Positions 34,397 to 43,069 of a DNA stretch of 64,000 nt are shown one piece after another (the first letter of the stretch is position 1; each line of letters starts with the position of its first letter). The stretch covers positions 1,922,001-1,986,000 of the forward strand of contig NZ_CP115757.1 in assembly GCF_027912675.1 (NCBI RefSeq), read 5' to 3'. The DNA is from Paracoccus sp. SCSIO 75233 (lineage in GTDB: Bacteria > Pseudomonadota > Alphaproteobacteria > Rhodobacterales > Rhodobacteraceae). A model generated the notes under the pieces. It was given only the letters and a program-made list of their open reading frames with translations, ran no database searches and was not told where the DNA came from. The position numbers were made by a program, and so were the translations under genes.

Positions 34397-35662
34397 GTGG
34401 ACCGGATTATCGCTGAATATCTGTTGGAAACCCCCGCGTCACCCGAAGATGTCGCCGCCATGATGGCGGGGGAACAATCCAGCGGCACCTTCATTCGCGT
34501 TGCTGGCGAGACGGATGAATTGCGCGCCCGATCCGCCGCCGAGGTGCTGTCGGTCGAAGAACTGGAGACGTTGCCGCAGCCCTCGCTCCACTCGGCCTAT
34601 CTCGATCGCAAGAAGATCGGCGGGCCCTATCGACGAGCGCGTGTCAGGATAGCGTTTCCACCCGGAAATATCGGGAAGAACCTGCCGACATTGGCCGCGA
34701 CTGTGTCTGGCAATCTTTATGATATCGGCGAAATTACCGGGCTGAAGCTGGAAGGACTCGCGATACCGGCGGACTATCGCAGTCGCTACCACCTTCCCGT
34801 TCTAGGTGTCTCGGGAACCCGTACCGCCACCGGTGTTCAGGGCCGCCCGATTTTTGGTACGATTATCAAGCCGAATGTCGGGATGCGCAGCGATGATATC
34901 GCGACACTGGTCGACCGGCTTTGCGCGGCCGGCGTCGATTTTATCAAGGATGACGAGGTTTGCGCCAATCCTGACATCGCCCCTATTGCAGAACGTGTGC
35001 CCGCCGTCATGGCGGTGATCCGCAAATGGCAGGACCGGCGCGGGCGGCAGGTGATGATGGCCTTCAATATCACCGATGAGACCGATGCCATGCGTCGCCA
35101 TGCCGATCTTGTCGCGGCCGAGGGCGGGTCATGTGTCATGGCCAGCCTCAACTGGTGCGGTTTGTCGGGCATGGAAAGCTTGCGCGCTCACACATCGCTT
35201 GCCATTCACGCGCATCGCAATGGCTTCGGCGCTGTTTCGCGGCATCCCTCGCTTGGCATGAGCTTTCAGCCCTATCACGCGCTTTATCGGCTGGCCGGGA
35301 TCGACCACATGCATGTCCATGGCATCGGCGGTAAGTTCGTTGACACAGCGCAAGAAGTCACCGCAGCCGCCCGCGCCTGTCTGGCACGGCTGTCAGAAAA
35401 TGGTCCGGAAGATCAGGTGATGCCCGCCTTTTCGTCCGGCCAGTGGGCGGGAACGCTGCCCGCGACGCTGGAGGCCGCGAAGGGCCCGGATCTGATGTTT
35501 ATGTGTGGCGGCGGCATATTGGCCCATCCTGAAGGGCCTGAGGCCGGTATCGCCTCGCTGCGTGAAGCCTATGACGTGCTGCAATCGGGTTTGTCTCTGG
35601 AACAGGGTGCGCAGACGCATCCCAACCTTGCAGCGGCACTCGCCTTCTTCGGCAGCCGCTGA
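34397..35662 (+). CDS. RuBisCO-like protein (form IV large-subunit family)
   Basis: A 421-residue TIM-barrel protein of the RuBisCO large-chain family. The loop TIIKPNVGM at 155-163 keeps the first active-site lysine (K158) but has asparagine where carboxylating RuBisCO has the second lysine. The metal site FIKDDE is complete (K184, D186, E187, with K184 the carbamylated lysine). HVHGIGGK and SSGQWAG mark the phosphate-binding end. True CO2 fixation is unlikely. In known sugar-acid (apionate-type) pathways, proteins of this family decarboxylate or hydrolytically cleave a 3-oxo sugar-acid phosphate made by a DUF1537 kinase; that kinase is the next gene, overlapping by one base. Confidence 0.92.
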   Translation: MDRIIAEYLLETPASPEDVAAMMAGEQSSGTFIRVAGETDELRARSAAEVLSVEELETLPQPSLHSAYLDRKKIGGPYRRARVRIAFPPGNIGKNLPTLAATVSGNLYDIGEITGLKLEGLAIPADYRSRYHLPVLGVSGTRTATGVQGRPIFGTIIKPNVGMRSDDIATLVDRLCAAGVDFIKDDEVCANPDIAPIAERVPAVMAVIRKWQDRRGRQVMMAFNITDETDAMRRHADLVAAEGGSCVMASLNWCGLSGMESLRAHTSLAIHAHRNGFGAVSRHPSLGMSFQPYHALYRLAGIDHMHVHGIGGKFVDTAQEVTAAARACLARLSENGPEDQVMPAFSSGQWAGTLPATLEAAKGPDLMFMCGGGILAHPEGPEAGIASLREAYDVLQSGLSLEQGAQTHPNLAAALAFFGSR

Positions 35663-36897
35663 TGTCGGTACCGGTGGTCTTCGTCGGCGATGATTTCACC
35701 GGTGCCTCCGATAGTCTTGCGCGCTATGCAATGGCTGGCTGGCGCACGCGCCTCCTGGTCGGGGAGAACGCTCCGGTCGAGGAGCCGTTGGACGCACTTG
35801 GCATCGCGACGGATCTCCGGGCTGAAACACCAGCAGGTATTGAAGCGGGGGTAGAACGGATCTGGCCACTGATCGCAGCGGCGAACCCGGCACGGCTGCA
35901 CCTGAAAATCTGCTCGACCTTTGATTCCTCGCCCACCATCGGCTCGGTTGGGGCTATGGTCAAGGCGCTCGCGTCCCGCTTTCGCCCCGATATTACCGCA
36001 GTGATAGGGGGGCAGCCGAGCCTTGGCCGGTATCTCGCTTTCGGCCATCTTTTCGCGCAGGGTCCAGACGGGCAGGTGCATCGTATCGACCGCCATCCGG
36101 TCATGGCGCAGCATCCGGTGACACCGATGCAGGAATCCGACATGCGCCTGCATCTTGCGGCGCAAAGTCTCGCGCCGCTCAATCTGATTACAACATCGGA
36201 TCTGGCCGAGCCTTTGGCTGTTGCCGCCACGCTCCGGGCGGGGCCGACGATCTTCGATGTCGGGCAGCAGGGAGACCTTGCCCGCATCGCAGACATCCTT
36301 GACTTGGTGCGCGGTCGACAATTGCTTGTCGGTGCCAGTTCTGTCGCTGAGATGCTGACCGACAACTCAGCCGCGGCGTCGGCCCCTGAAGCGCCGCCGC
36401 CGATGCATCGCGGCATTCTTCTATTTGCTGGCAGCCGGTCATCGATCACCCGCGCCCAGGTCGAGGCATTCAGGATGGGACCCACCTTGCGTGCCGGGCC
36501 GGCCGAAATATGTGATCCGGTTTCCCTGATCGATGCATGTGTAGACGAACTCTCCCACAACCGTCCGGTGCTTGTTTCACTGGACCCGGATGCAAGCTAT
36601 TCGCTTTCTGCATCAGCACTCGCCGATCAGTCGGTCGAGATCCTGTCACAGATCCTTGCACAGGCAGAAATCGGCTATCTGGGAATCGCTGGCGGAGACA
36701 CCTCAAGCAGAATCTGTTCCGGCCTCGGGTTCCATTCGCTCGAATTTCATCACCAGATCTCGGCAGGCGTGAGCATTTGCATCGGGCGCCATGAGAACGA
36801 GGCAATGAACCGGATGCGCCTCATGCTGAAGGGAGGCCAAATGGGAGGCGACCTTTTGTTCGACGACTTCTGTGGTTTTGCGGGTCACCGATCATAG
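35662..36897 (+). CDS. Four-carbon acid sugar kinase family protein (DUF1537)
   Basis: A 411-residue kinase. The N-terminal domain begins VVFVGDDFTGASDSL and contains LHLKICSTFDSSPTIGSVGAMVKAL, the substrate-binding region of the family; the C-terminal nucleotide-binding domain has LFAGSRSSITRAQVEAF and the GGDTSSRIC glycine loop, ending in LKGGQMGGDLLFDDF. The family phosphorylates four- and five-carbon acid sugars such as erythronate, threonate and 3-oxo-isoapionate. Overlap with the RuBisCO-like gene (TGATG) suggests that this enzyme makes the substrate of that protein. It is the last gene of the operon. Confidence 0.9.
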   Translation: MSVPVVFVGDDFTGASDSLARYAMAGWRTRLLVGENAPVEEPLDALGIATDLRAETPAGIEAGVERIWPLIAAANPARLHLKICSTFDSSPTIGSVGAMVKALASRFRPDITAVIGGQPSLGRYLAFGHLFAQGPDGQVHRIDRHPVMAQHPVTPMQESDMRLHLAAQSLAPLNLITTSDLAEPLAVAATLRAGPTIFDVGQQGDLARIADILDLVRGRQLLVGASSVAEMLTDNSAAASAPEAPPPMHRGILLFAGSRSSITRAQVEAFRMGPTLRAGPAEICDPVSLIDACVDELSHNRPVLVSLDPDASYSLSASALADQSVEILSQILAQAEIGYLGIAGGDTSSRICSGLGFHSLEFHHQISAGVSICIGRHENEAMNRMRLMLKGGQMGGDLLFDDFCGFAGHRS

Positions 36898-37470
36898 AGA
36901 GAGAGGTCTGGTTCTCAGCAGGACAAGCAAGAATTTGGCGCGCAGTTGTCGGTTCGCCAGAGCCGGTATAGTGACCGTAAATGACATGCTGCGTCATTCA
37001 CGAATGATCGGCATGCTCAATCTGCAGCGCGACATCTCGCATCCGCGAGCCTCGGGCCAAGACCACATCAGGCTTGTTTGCGCCCACTTTTGGGTTTCGT
37101 AAGACCACCGCCAGGCCGCTCAGCAACTCCATTGCAAAAGGCAATATTGCGGAAGGAGCACTTGGAAGATCAATTTTTTGGTTCGGGTTGGTGTGCGAGC
37201 AGTGGCGATGGTTCGATTTATGTTCGTGCGGCAAAAGCCACTGACGTCGAATCCTTCAGTCAGGCGCTGAATAAAAATCGTAATTACAATATCTTACGTG
37301 GATTTTACCAAATCGACGTAGTCAACAGATTCAGAGAATATCAGCCTTGAGAGAACATTTTGCGGATGCTTGGTCGCCGGGTCGGTGTTCAGCCCTTCCC
37401 GCACAACCCTCTAAAACAACGGAAAAATTAGCCCGCAGCCGGATCGAGAGAACAGTTTAGCAGGGGCGAC
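36898..37470. other. Spacer between kinase gene and tRNA-Ser element
   Basis: About 570 bases. Two overlapping frames exist (78 codons on the minus strand ending at 36998, with LARGSRMRDVALQIEHADHS; and 90 codons on the plus strand ending at 37350), but neither has a ribosome site or recognisable domain. The minus frame reads like a protein tail and may be a relic. No terminator is obvious. Confidence 0.4.
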
Positions 37471-37484
37471 TGGCGGACGGTGAG
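37471..37484. repeat. attL-like repeat of the tRNA-Ser element
   Basis: TGGCGGACGGTGAG here is identical to 47750-47763, the 3' end of the tRNA-Ser gene (CCA end, discriminator and acceptor strand, in reverse). It lies about 200 bases before the integrase gene, as expected for the att core of a tRNA-targeting element. Confidence 0.85.
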
Positions 37485-37667
37485 TCCGCAGCCGCGCATT
37501 CCAACGCTTTCCCTGATGTTCCGACAACATCCTGCATATATTTGCTGAATCGTTCCTGATGAATCTTGCGCGTTCCAGCCTGTTCCCCCATATTCCTGTT
37601 TTAGAAGGTGGAACGATTGGGGGAACGGTTGAGAGAGTCGCGATACCTGAACAGGACGGGAACAGGT

Positions 37668-38852
37668 TTGACTGCCGCTTTCGTCAAGAATGTCGCCCAG
37701 CCCGGCAAGTATCATGACGGCAATGGCATGGGGCTTCTGCTTCTGGTTAAACCAAACGGTTCCCGCTTCTGGGTTCAGCGCATCATTATTCGCGGCAAGC
37801 GCCGGGAAATGGGGCTGGGCAGTCCACCTGTCGTGACTTTGGCACAGGCCCGTGAAGCAGCATTGGCGAACAAGCGCCGCGTTCGGGACGGGGGCGACCC
37901 GTTGCGAGACAAGCATGAGGCGCAGGCCGTGCTGACCTTCGAGGAAGCCGCCCGCAAGGTTCATGAACTTCACAGCCCGACATGGCGGAACAAGAAACAT
38001 GCCGCGCAATTCATATCGACTCTGGAAACCTATGCCTTCCCGCGTATCGGTGGGGTGAAGGTTGGCGACGTGACGGCGGCTGACGTGCTGGCCGTGCTTT
38101 CCCCGATCTGGAACGAAAAGCGCGAGACCGCCCGGCGCGTCAAGCAGCGCATCGGCACGGTTCTGAAATGGGCCGTGGCGCAGGGATGGCGGCAGGACAA
38201 TCCGGCGGATGCAATTTCAGAGGCTCTGCCGAAAGACCGGCAGGAAAAGCAGCAACGCAAGGCCCTGCCCTATCAGCGGGTTGTCGAGTGCAGGAATGCC
38301 GTGCGCAACAGCAACGCCGGACTGTCAACCAAGCTGGCGTTCGAGTTGCTGCTGTTCACGGCCAGCCGGTCGGCAGAGGTCAGGCTTGCCCGCTGGGGGC
38401 AGATAGATTGGGATGCGGAAGGCGGGCCGATCTGGACCCGACCCGGCAGCGTCATGAAATCGAAAAAGCCCCATGCGGTTCCTCTTTCTCTGGACGCGGC
38501 GCAGGTGCTGGAACAGGCGAAGGCGCTGAGCGAACATACGGACCCGGATGCGCTGATTTTCCCCGGCACCGTGAAGGGCAAGCCGCTGTCAGACGCCACG
38601 CTGTTAAAGCTGGTCAGGGAACAGGGCTTTGACGTGGATATTCACGGGTTCAGGACTTCCTTCAAGACATGGGCGCAGGAACGCACAAACTTCCCGCGCG
38701 AAGTATCGGAGGCGGCACTGGCGCATGTCATCAAGGATAAGGCGGAAGCGGCCTATGCGCGGTCTGACCTGATGGAAAAGCGGCGGGCGCTGGGCGAGGC
38801 ATGGGCCGGGTATCTGGCGCAGGAAACCGGCAATGTTGTGAGGAATGGGTGA
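37668..38852 (+). CDS. Tyrosine recombinase / integrase (P4-type)
   Basis: About 394 residues. The N-terminal arm-binding domain TAAFVKNVAQPGKYHDGNGMGLLLLVKPNGSRFWVQR belongs to the DUF4102 type found in tRNA-targeting integrases. Catalytic residues visible in order: R in TASRSAEVR, K in KSKKPHAVPLS, HGFR, H in LAHVI and Y in AYARSDL. The frame is open from a GTG at 37608, but that codon has no spaced ribosome site; TTG 37668 fits family N-termini better, so the start is uncertain. It lies next to attL and should catalyse integration and excision at the tRNA-Ser gene. Confidence 0.9.
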   Translation: MTAAFVKNVAQPGKYHDGNGMGLLLLVKPNGSRFWVQRIIIRGKRREMGLGSPPVVTLAQAREAALANKRRVRDGGDPLRDKHEAQAVLTFEEAARKVHELHSPTWRNKKHAAQFISTLETYAFPRIGGVKVGDVTAADVLAVLSPIWNEKRETARRVKQRIGTVLKWAVAQGWRQDNPADAISEALPKDRQEKQQRKALPYQRVVECRNAVRNSNAGLSTKLAFELLLFTASRSAEVRLARWGQIDWDAEGGPIWTRPGSVMKSKKPHAVPLSLDAAQVLEQAKALSEHTDPDALIFPGTVKGKPLSDATLLKLVREQGFDVDIHGFRTSFKTWAQERTNFPREVSEAALAHVIKDKAEAAYARSDLMEKRRALGEAWAGYLAQETGNVVRNG

Positions 38853-39659
38853 ATGTTTGCACCGGAAGGATATGTCTCAGCACTGAGCCTAGCAGACCAT
38901 ATACGGCAAAGATTGTTTGATGGCAGGGATGATGAATTCAAAAAATATTCGGCAAATCTGACAGATACTCAAAAAGGAGAATTCTTCGAAAGATGCCTCA
39001 TTAGCTATACTTTGAAACCCCATCAGCTAATTTGGAACAGCATACAATGCCACCAGTTGACCGCGTACATTTGCTCGCCTGATGGTATTCTGCTTAAGGC
39101 AGCAAACAGCTTTTTTCTAGGCGGAAATGGTGAAATTTGGTTAACAGAGCTGGACCCTATGGACCCAGATGAAGACTTCCTTCGATTGATAGATGTTGGC
39201 TTTGAAACTGGATTGGCAAGAAAATTCCTGCCTGTTGTTGATAGTGGGTATTTTGTTTCGTTTCGGACGTGGTGCATCCGTCAGCCTGAAAGGATGAGAG
39301 AGCTTATAGGTGGCCAATTCGATGAGTATGAAGAAAGGTTCCATATCATAAGAGAATTTTCTGGATGGGCTGTATGTTTTAAAGATGGCAGCGGCACCAG
39401 CGAATCTGGTTTTCCATATAGTGCTTTTCCTGAGTATTTCGCTGAAGACAGGCAAGGACAGCGAGGTAAGGGCACAAATGAAATTGTAAGTGAAATTATT
39501 GCAAGATTTGATAGAGGTGAACGGGTTGTGAGAGACAAAATTAAGTCGGAGCTGGCCGGTCACCTTGGCACAGACTCGTGGCGAGAAACTTGGCGAATGG
39601 CAACCAGCCAGAGGCCCAGCCTTTCTACACCGGGACCTAAAAAGAAAACCGGTTGTTAG
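38853..39659 (+). CDS. Uncharacterised cargo protein of the tRNA-Ser element
   Basis: A 268-residue protein that I do not recognise. It starts on the base after the integrase stop. It has no signal peptide or membrane segment; aromatic and acidic residues are spread throughout (NGEIWLTELDPMDPDEDFLRLIDVGFETG, GYFVSFRTWCIRQPERM), and the end is basic and helical (RGKGTNEIVSEIIARFDRGERVVRDKIKSEL, then TPGPKKKTGC). Base composition is clearly more AT-rich than both neighbours, a sign of separate origin. The place right after the integrase is a common cargo site for defence or accessory genes, but no function can be assigned. Confidence 0.75.
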   Translation: MFAPEGYVSALSLADHIRQRLFDGRDDEFKKYSANLTDTQKGEFFERCLISYTLKPHQLIWNSIQCHQLTAYICSPDGILLKAANSFFLGGNGEIWLTELDPMDPDEDFLRLIDVGFETGLARKFLPVVDSGYFVSFRTWCIRQPERMRELIGGQFDEYEERFHIIREFSGWAVCFKDGSGTSESGFPYSAFPEYFAEDRQGQRGKGTNEIVSEIIARFDRGERVVRDKIKSELAGHLGTDSWRETWRMATSQRPSLSTPGPKKKTGC

Positions 39660-39755
39660 CAGCAAGAATTTGATTCGTAATCGAAAGTAATTCGTGACAC
39701 AAATTGCCTAGCCCATCTTCCCAGCATGTCGCAACACATGTTGGAGGGTTCCACA

Positions 39756-39941
39756 TTGGCCCATCGAATCTATCGCCGTCCCGAAGTCGAGAAAATAACC
39801 GGCCTGAGCCGGTCCACCCTTTACCGCCTCATGGCTGAGGGCAATTTCCCGAAACCGATCAAGCTGACCGGAAAAGCAGTTGGCTGGACGGATGCCGCAA
39901 TAGACGACTGGTTGGATAGCCGCGAACAGGCTGCCGCATAA
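39756..39941 (+). CDS. AlpA-family transcriptional regulator
   Basis: About 61 residues from TTG 39756, chosen because GGAGGG lies seven bases upstream; ATGs at 39726 and 39738 are in frame but lack such a site. The helix-turn-helix YRRPEVEKITGLSRSTLYRLMAEGNFPKPIKLTGKAVGWTDAAIDDWL is the AlpA/excisionase type found in P4-like elements, where it activates excision or the replication operon. It is followed by about 100 bases containing a GC-rich hairpin before the next gene. Confidence 0.88.
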   Translation: MAHRIYRRPEVEKITGLSRSTLYRLMAEGNFPKPIKLTGKAVGWTDAAIDDWLDSREQAAA

Positions 39942-40047
39942 CAGACCCCCCGCCGGGCGATGGCGGGGGCGGTATCTTTTGCGGCTCTTGGAGTAGCTGC
40001 ATCTTACCGTTTCACGCCCAGCCCCGCAAGAAAAGGCTGAGCAGAAA

Positions 40048-40344
40048 ATGACAAAATCAGGACGCTGGTATTCCAGCACGACGCAAATTTATTGGGCTTG
40101 CGCCGCGCTGTTGAGCGGACGCTGGTTATCCACCCGAACCGAAATCCGCGAAGTCAGAGGATGGAGGCTGGCAGCAATCTGCCACAAGCTGATAAAGCAA
40201 TACGGTTGGCCGATAGAAACCGAATATCGCGGCGCGGAAAACATCGCACATTACCGCCTGACACCCGGCACCGATATTTCACGGCTGAAATTCCCGCCAA
40301 GCGCAAAATCTCTGGCCGATGGGCTGGAAGGCGGTGCGCAATGA
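40048..40344 (+). CDS. Small hypothetical protein, winged-helix-like
   Basis: Ninety-eight residues, basic in the middle (LSTRTEIREVRGWRLAAICHKLIKQYGWPIETEYRGAENIAHYRL). The pattern of helix, IR..RGWRLAAICHKLI..YGWPI and a short strand resembles small winged-helix proteins that decide between read-out states in satellites, but no exact family is recognised. It starts the replication operon and overlaps the next small gene by four bases. Confidence 0.65.
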   Translation: MTKSGRWYSSTTQIYWACAALLSGRWLSTRTEIREVRGWRLAAICHKLIKQYGWPIETEYRGAENIAHYRLTPGTDISRLKFPPSAKSLADGLEGGAQ

Positions 40345-40445
40345 TGGCCCTGCGCATTTCCCTTTTGATGAGCCGATACGGACTGGATGCTGACCGCGCC
40401 GCAATGCTGGCCGCTTTCATCTGGGGGGCTGACGATGCGCGTTGA
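40341..40445 (+). CDS. Very small protein, 34 residues
   Basis: ATGATG start overlapping the previous stop by 4 bases. The product MMALRISLLMSRYGLDADRAAMLAAFIWGADDAR is helical. Its end overlaps the next gene start by 11 bases, so it fills the gap between two coupled genes, which supports translation. Function unknown. Confidence 0.5.
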   Translation: MMALRISLLMSRYGLDADRAAMLAAFIWGADDAR

Positions 40446-40698
40446 TCTGCCCGTTAAGCCCGCCCTGCTGCCCTTCTGCCGGAAATTGCTGGCAGAGGGT
40501 GCGGACCCCGCCGAATTGGTTCACGTCTATCGCGGCGATACACTCTGTTTCGTGCCTGCGCCGCTGGCAGCCTTCGCGGCGCTTGCGACGGAAGAACGCG
40601 ACACCCGCTCAATCCGGCTGGTCCGATACCGCGAGAAATGCCCGCAGGGTGACGAATACGCCCCTGTGAGCGGCGAAGCGATGGGGGGCGAGCCATGA
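40435..40698 (+). CDS. Small hypothetical protein of the replication operon
   Basis: Eighty-seven residues from ATG 40435 (MRVDLPVKPALLPFCRKLLAEGADPAELVHVYRGD), preceded by GGGGGG. The sequence continues with TLCFVPAPLAAFAALATEERDTRSIRLVRYRE. No recognised domain. It overlaps both the small gene before and the primase after by a few bases, so it is part of one coupled transcript. Confidence 0.65.
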   Translation: MRVDLPVKPALLPFCRKLLAEGADPAELVHVYRGDTLCFVPAPLAAFAALATEERDTRSIRLVRYREKCPQGDEYAPVSGEAMGGEP

Positions 40699-41570
40699 CT
40701 GACGCGCAAACCCTGACCCACGCCCTGAAAGGCAAATGGTATCGCCGCTACGGGGTTGCCTGTTGTCCTGCGCACGGCGACAATCGGCCCAGCCTGTCGC
40801 TGGCCGATGGCACCGATGGCAAGCTGCTGCTGAATTGCAAATCGGGCTGTTCCTTCACGGATATTCTGCAAGCCCTGCGAGACCGTGGATTATTGGACGA
40901 CAGACCTGTCCCGCCGGACCCTGCCGAAATCGCCCTCCGTGAAGCCGAGGAACGGGCCGAAGCCGCGAAGCGCGAGAAGCAGGCGCTGTCCGTCTGGCGT
41001 GAGGCACAACCGATCGGCAGCACCATTGCGGAAACCTATCTGCGCAATCGCGGCATCACCTGCGACCTGCCGGATAGCCTGCGCTTTCATCCAGAATGCT
41101 GGCATGGGGCAACTGCCCAGCGCGCCCCGGCAATGATTGCCCGCGTGGATGGACTGCCGCGTTTCGCAGTGCATCGGACCTATCTGCGCCCGGACGGCGA
41201 CGGCAAAGCAGACCTTACCCCGAATAAGGCGATGCTCGGGAAAACCGCCGGGGGCGCGGTCTGCGTCTGTGACGAGCCAGGGCCGCTTGTGGTGGCAGAG
41301 GGTATAGCAACCGCCTTGAGTCTTTCCAGCGGGCTTATCCGTCGCCCTGCGACGGTCTGGGCGGCTCTGTCTGCCCCCGGCATTGCCGCGCTGCACCTGC
41401 CCGACAAGCCGCAACGTCTGACCATCGCCAGCGATGGTGACACAGCGGGCCGGGAAGCCGCGAACAGACTGGCCGAACGCGCAACAGCGCTGGGCTGGAC
41501 CGTCAGCCTTTTACCTGCCCCGGAAGGCCGGGACTGGAATGACATTCTGCAAATGAAAGGGGCAGCCTGA
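40695..41570 (+). CDS. Primase-like protein with zinc finger and Toprim domain
   Basis: A 291-residue protein. The N-terminal zinc-binding module CCPAHGDNRPSLSLADG...LLNCKSGCSFTDIL is of the CHC2 primase type. The C-terminal Toprim domain shows LVVAEGIATALSLS (catalytic glutamate) and LTIASDGDTAGREAANRL (the DxD acidic motif). The family supplies primers for replication of phages, plasmids and satellites. It overlaps the next gene by one base, and together they are the replication block of the element. Confidence 0.87.
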   Translation: MTDAQTLTHALKGKWYRRYGVACCPAHGDNRPSLSLADGTDGKLLLNCKSGCSFTDILQALRDRGLLDDRPVPPDPAEIALREAEERAEAAKREKQALSVWREAQPIGSTIAETYLRNRGITCDLPDSLRFHPECWHGATAQRAPAMIARVDGLPRFAVHRTYLRPDGDGKADLTPNKAMLGKTAGGAVCVCDEPGPLVVAEGIATALSLSSGLIRRPATVWAALSAPGIAALHLPDKPQRLTIASDGDTAGREAANRLAERATALGWTVSLLPAPEGRDWNDILQMKGAA

Positions 41571-43069
41571 TGAACATGCCCGAACCTATCCCGTTCGTTT
41601 CCGAAGGGCCGCAACCGCTCTTGCGCGAAATCCCTGCCGGTGAAGCCTATCCCACTCACGCCCTGGGACCGCTGCAAGCCGCAGTGGAAGCGGTGCAGGA
41701 CATATCGCAAGCCCCGGTCGGCATTGCCGCGCAATCGGCTCTGTCCATCGCCGCGCTGGCCGTTCAGGGTTTTGCTGATGTCGAAACGCTGGGTGGTGAC
41801 GCGCCGGTATCGCTGTTCTGCCTGACCATTGCCGAAAGCGGTGAACGCAAGTCACGCTGCGACCGGCTCTTGATGAGCGGGATTCGCGACCATGAACGCG
41901 AAGCGGCAAAGACCTATCGTGATGAACTTGCCGAGCATGAGACAGCCCGCGAAATCTGGGCAGGCAAGCGCAAGCGCATGCTGGGTGAAGCCGCCGGGCA
42001 CGACAAGATGAAATCAACCGGGGCAGAGGCTGACTTGCGCGCTCTAGGGCCGGAACCGCAGCCGCCGCTTCTGCCGAATGTCACGGCGCAGGAACCGACA
42101 TTCGAGGGGCTGCTAAGGCTCTATCAGAAAGGGCGTCCGGCGCTGGGCTTGTTCAGTGATGAGGCAGGCGGATTTATCGGCGGTCACGCCATGAACAGCG
42201 ATAACCGGCTCAAGACGATTTCCGGCCTGTCGCAACTCTGGAATGGTGACACGGTCAACCGCATCCGTTCCGGCGACGGGGTGACGAACTATCCGGGGCG
42301 CAGGCTGTCCATGCACCTTATGGCCCAGCAGATAGCCGCCCGCCCGCTGCTGGCCGATCCGCAGGCATCCGGTCAGGGGTTTCTGGCGCGCTTCCTGATT
42401 ACCGAACCGCCCAGCCTGATCGGCACCCGCCTGCGCAGGGGGCATGACCTGAACAGCGAATCCGCGATTGCCGCCTTCACGTCCCGGTTGGCCGCAATCA
42501 TGTCGACCCCAATGCCGACCGGGGACAATCCCCAGGAACTGACGCCGATGCGGCTGCCGCTATCCTTCAAGGCCAAGGAATTGCTCTGGCGCTTTTATGA
42601 AGCTGTCGAGAAAGCGCAGGCCAAGGGCGGCGAAATGGAACATGTTCGTGCCTATGCCAGCAAGTCCGCTGAACAGGCCGCTCGCATTGCCGGGGTGCTC
42701 ACCCTCTGGGCCAATCTGGACGCGCCGGAAGTCGCGCCCGAGGCGATGGGCTGGGGCATGACACTGGCAGATTTCTATCTTGGCGAGGCGCGACGGCTGG
42801 CCGAGGCGGGAAATGTATCGCAGGAAACCGAACGCGCCGAGATGCTGCGCCGCTGGTTGCTGGAAAGCTGGCCGCACCCCGAAATTCTACCGGGTGATGT
42901 TGTCCAGATGGGACCGAACAGCCTTCGCGAAACCAAAACTGCGAAGTCAGTGCTGGCGACCTTGGCGCAATTCGGATGGCTTGTGCCGATACCTGCTGGC
43001 GAGGTCATAAGGGGTGCCGCCCGCAAGGAAGCCTATTTCATCGTGAAGGGGGCGAACCATGCTCTTTGA
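41570..43069 (+). CDS. DUF3987 (YfjI-type) replication-associated protein
   Basis: A 499-residue protein of the DUF3987 family, which follows Toprim primases in mobile elements. The N-terminal ATPase-like part has FCLTIAESGERKSRCDRLL, a degenerate P-loop, then a long helical insert (DELAEHETAREIWAGKRKRML) and GLFSDEAGGFIGGHAMNSDNRLKTISGLSQLWNGD, the acidic Walker B-like area. A C-terminal winged helix (QMGPNSLRETKTAKSVLATLAQFGWL) probably binds DNA. It is expected to act as a helicase or origin-binding factor. It overlaps the next gene by 11 bases. Confidence 0.85.
   Translation: MNMPEPIPFVSEGPQPLLREIPAGEAYPTHALGPLQAAVEAVQDISQAPVGIAAQSALSIAALAVQGFADVETLGGDAPVSLFCLTIAESGERKSRCDRLLMSGIRDHEREAAKTYRDELAEHETAREIWAGKRKRMLGEAAGHDKMKSTGAEADLRALGPEPQPPLLPNVTAQEPTFEGLLRLYQKGRPALGLFSDEAGGFIGGHAMNSDNRLKTISGLSQLWNGDTVNRIRSGDGVTNYPGRRLSMHLMAQQIAARPLLADPQASGQGFLARFLITEPPSLIGTRLRRGHDLNSESAIAAFTSRLAAIMSTPMPTGDNPQELTPMRLPLSFKAKELLWRFYEAVEKAQAKGGEMEHVRAYASKSAEQAARIAGVLTLWANLDAPEVAPEAMGWGMTLADFYLGEARRLAEAGNVSQETERAEMLRRWLLESWPHPEILPGDVVQMGPNSLRETKTAKSVLATLAQFGWLVPIPAGEVIRGAARKEAYFIVKGANHAL

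Noticed and set aside
34397..35662. True CO2-fixing RuBisCO
   Set aside because: The second lysine of the KPK loop is replaced by asparagine and no small subunit or phosphoribulokinase is nearby.
37078..37350. 90-codon plus-strand frame between kinase and element
   Set aside because: No ribosome site, no recognisable domain, and it overlaps another equally weak frame on the opposite strand.
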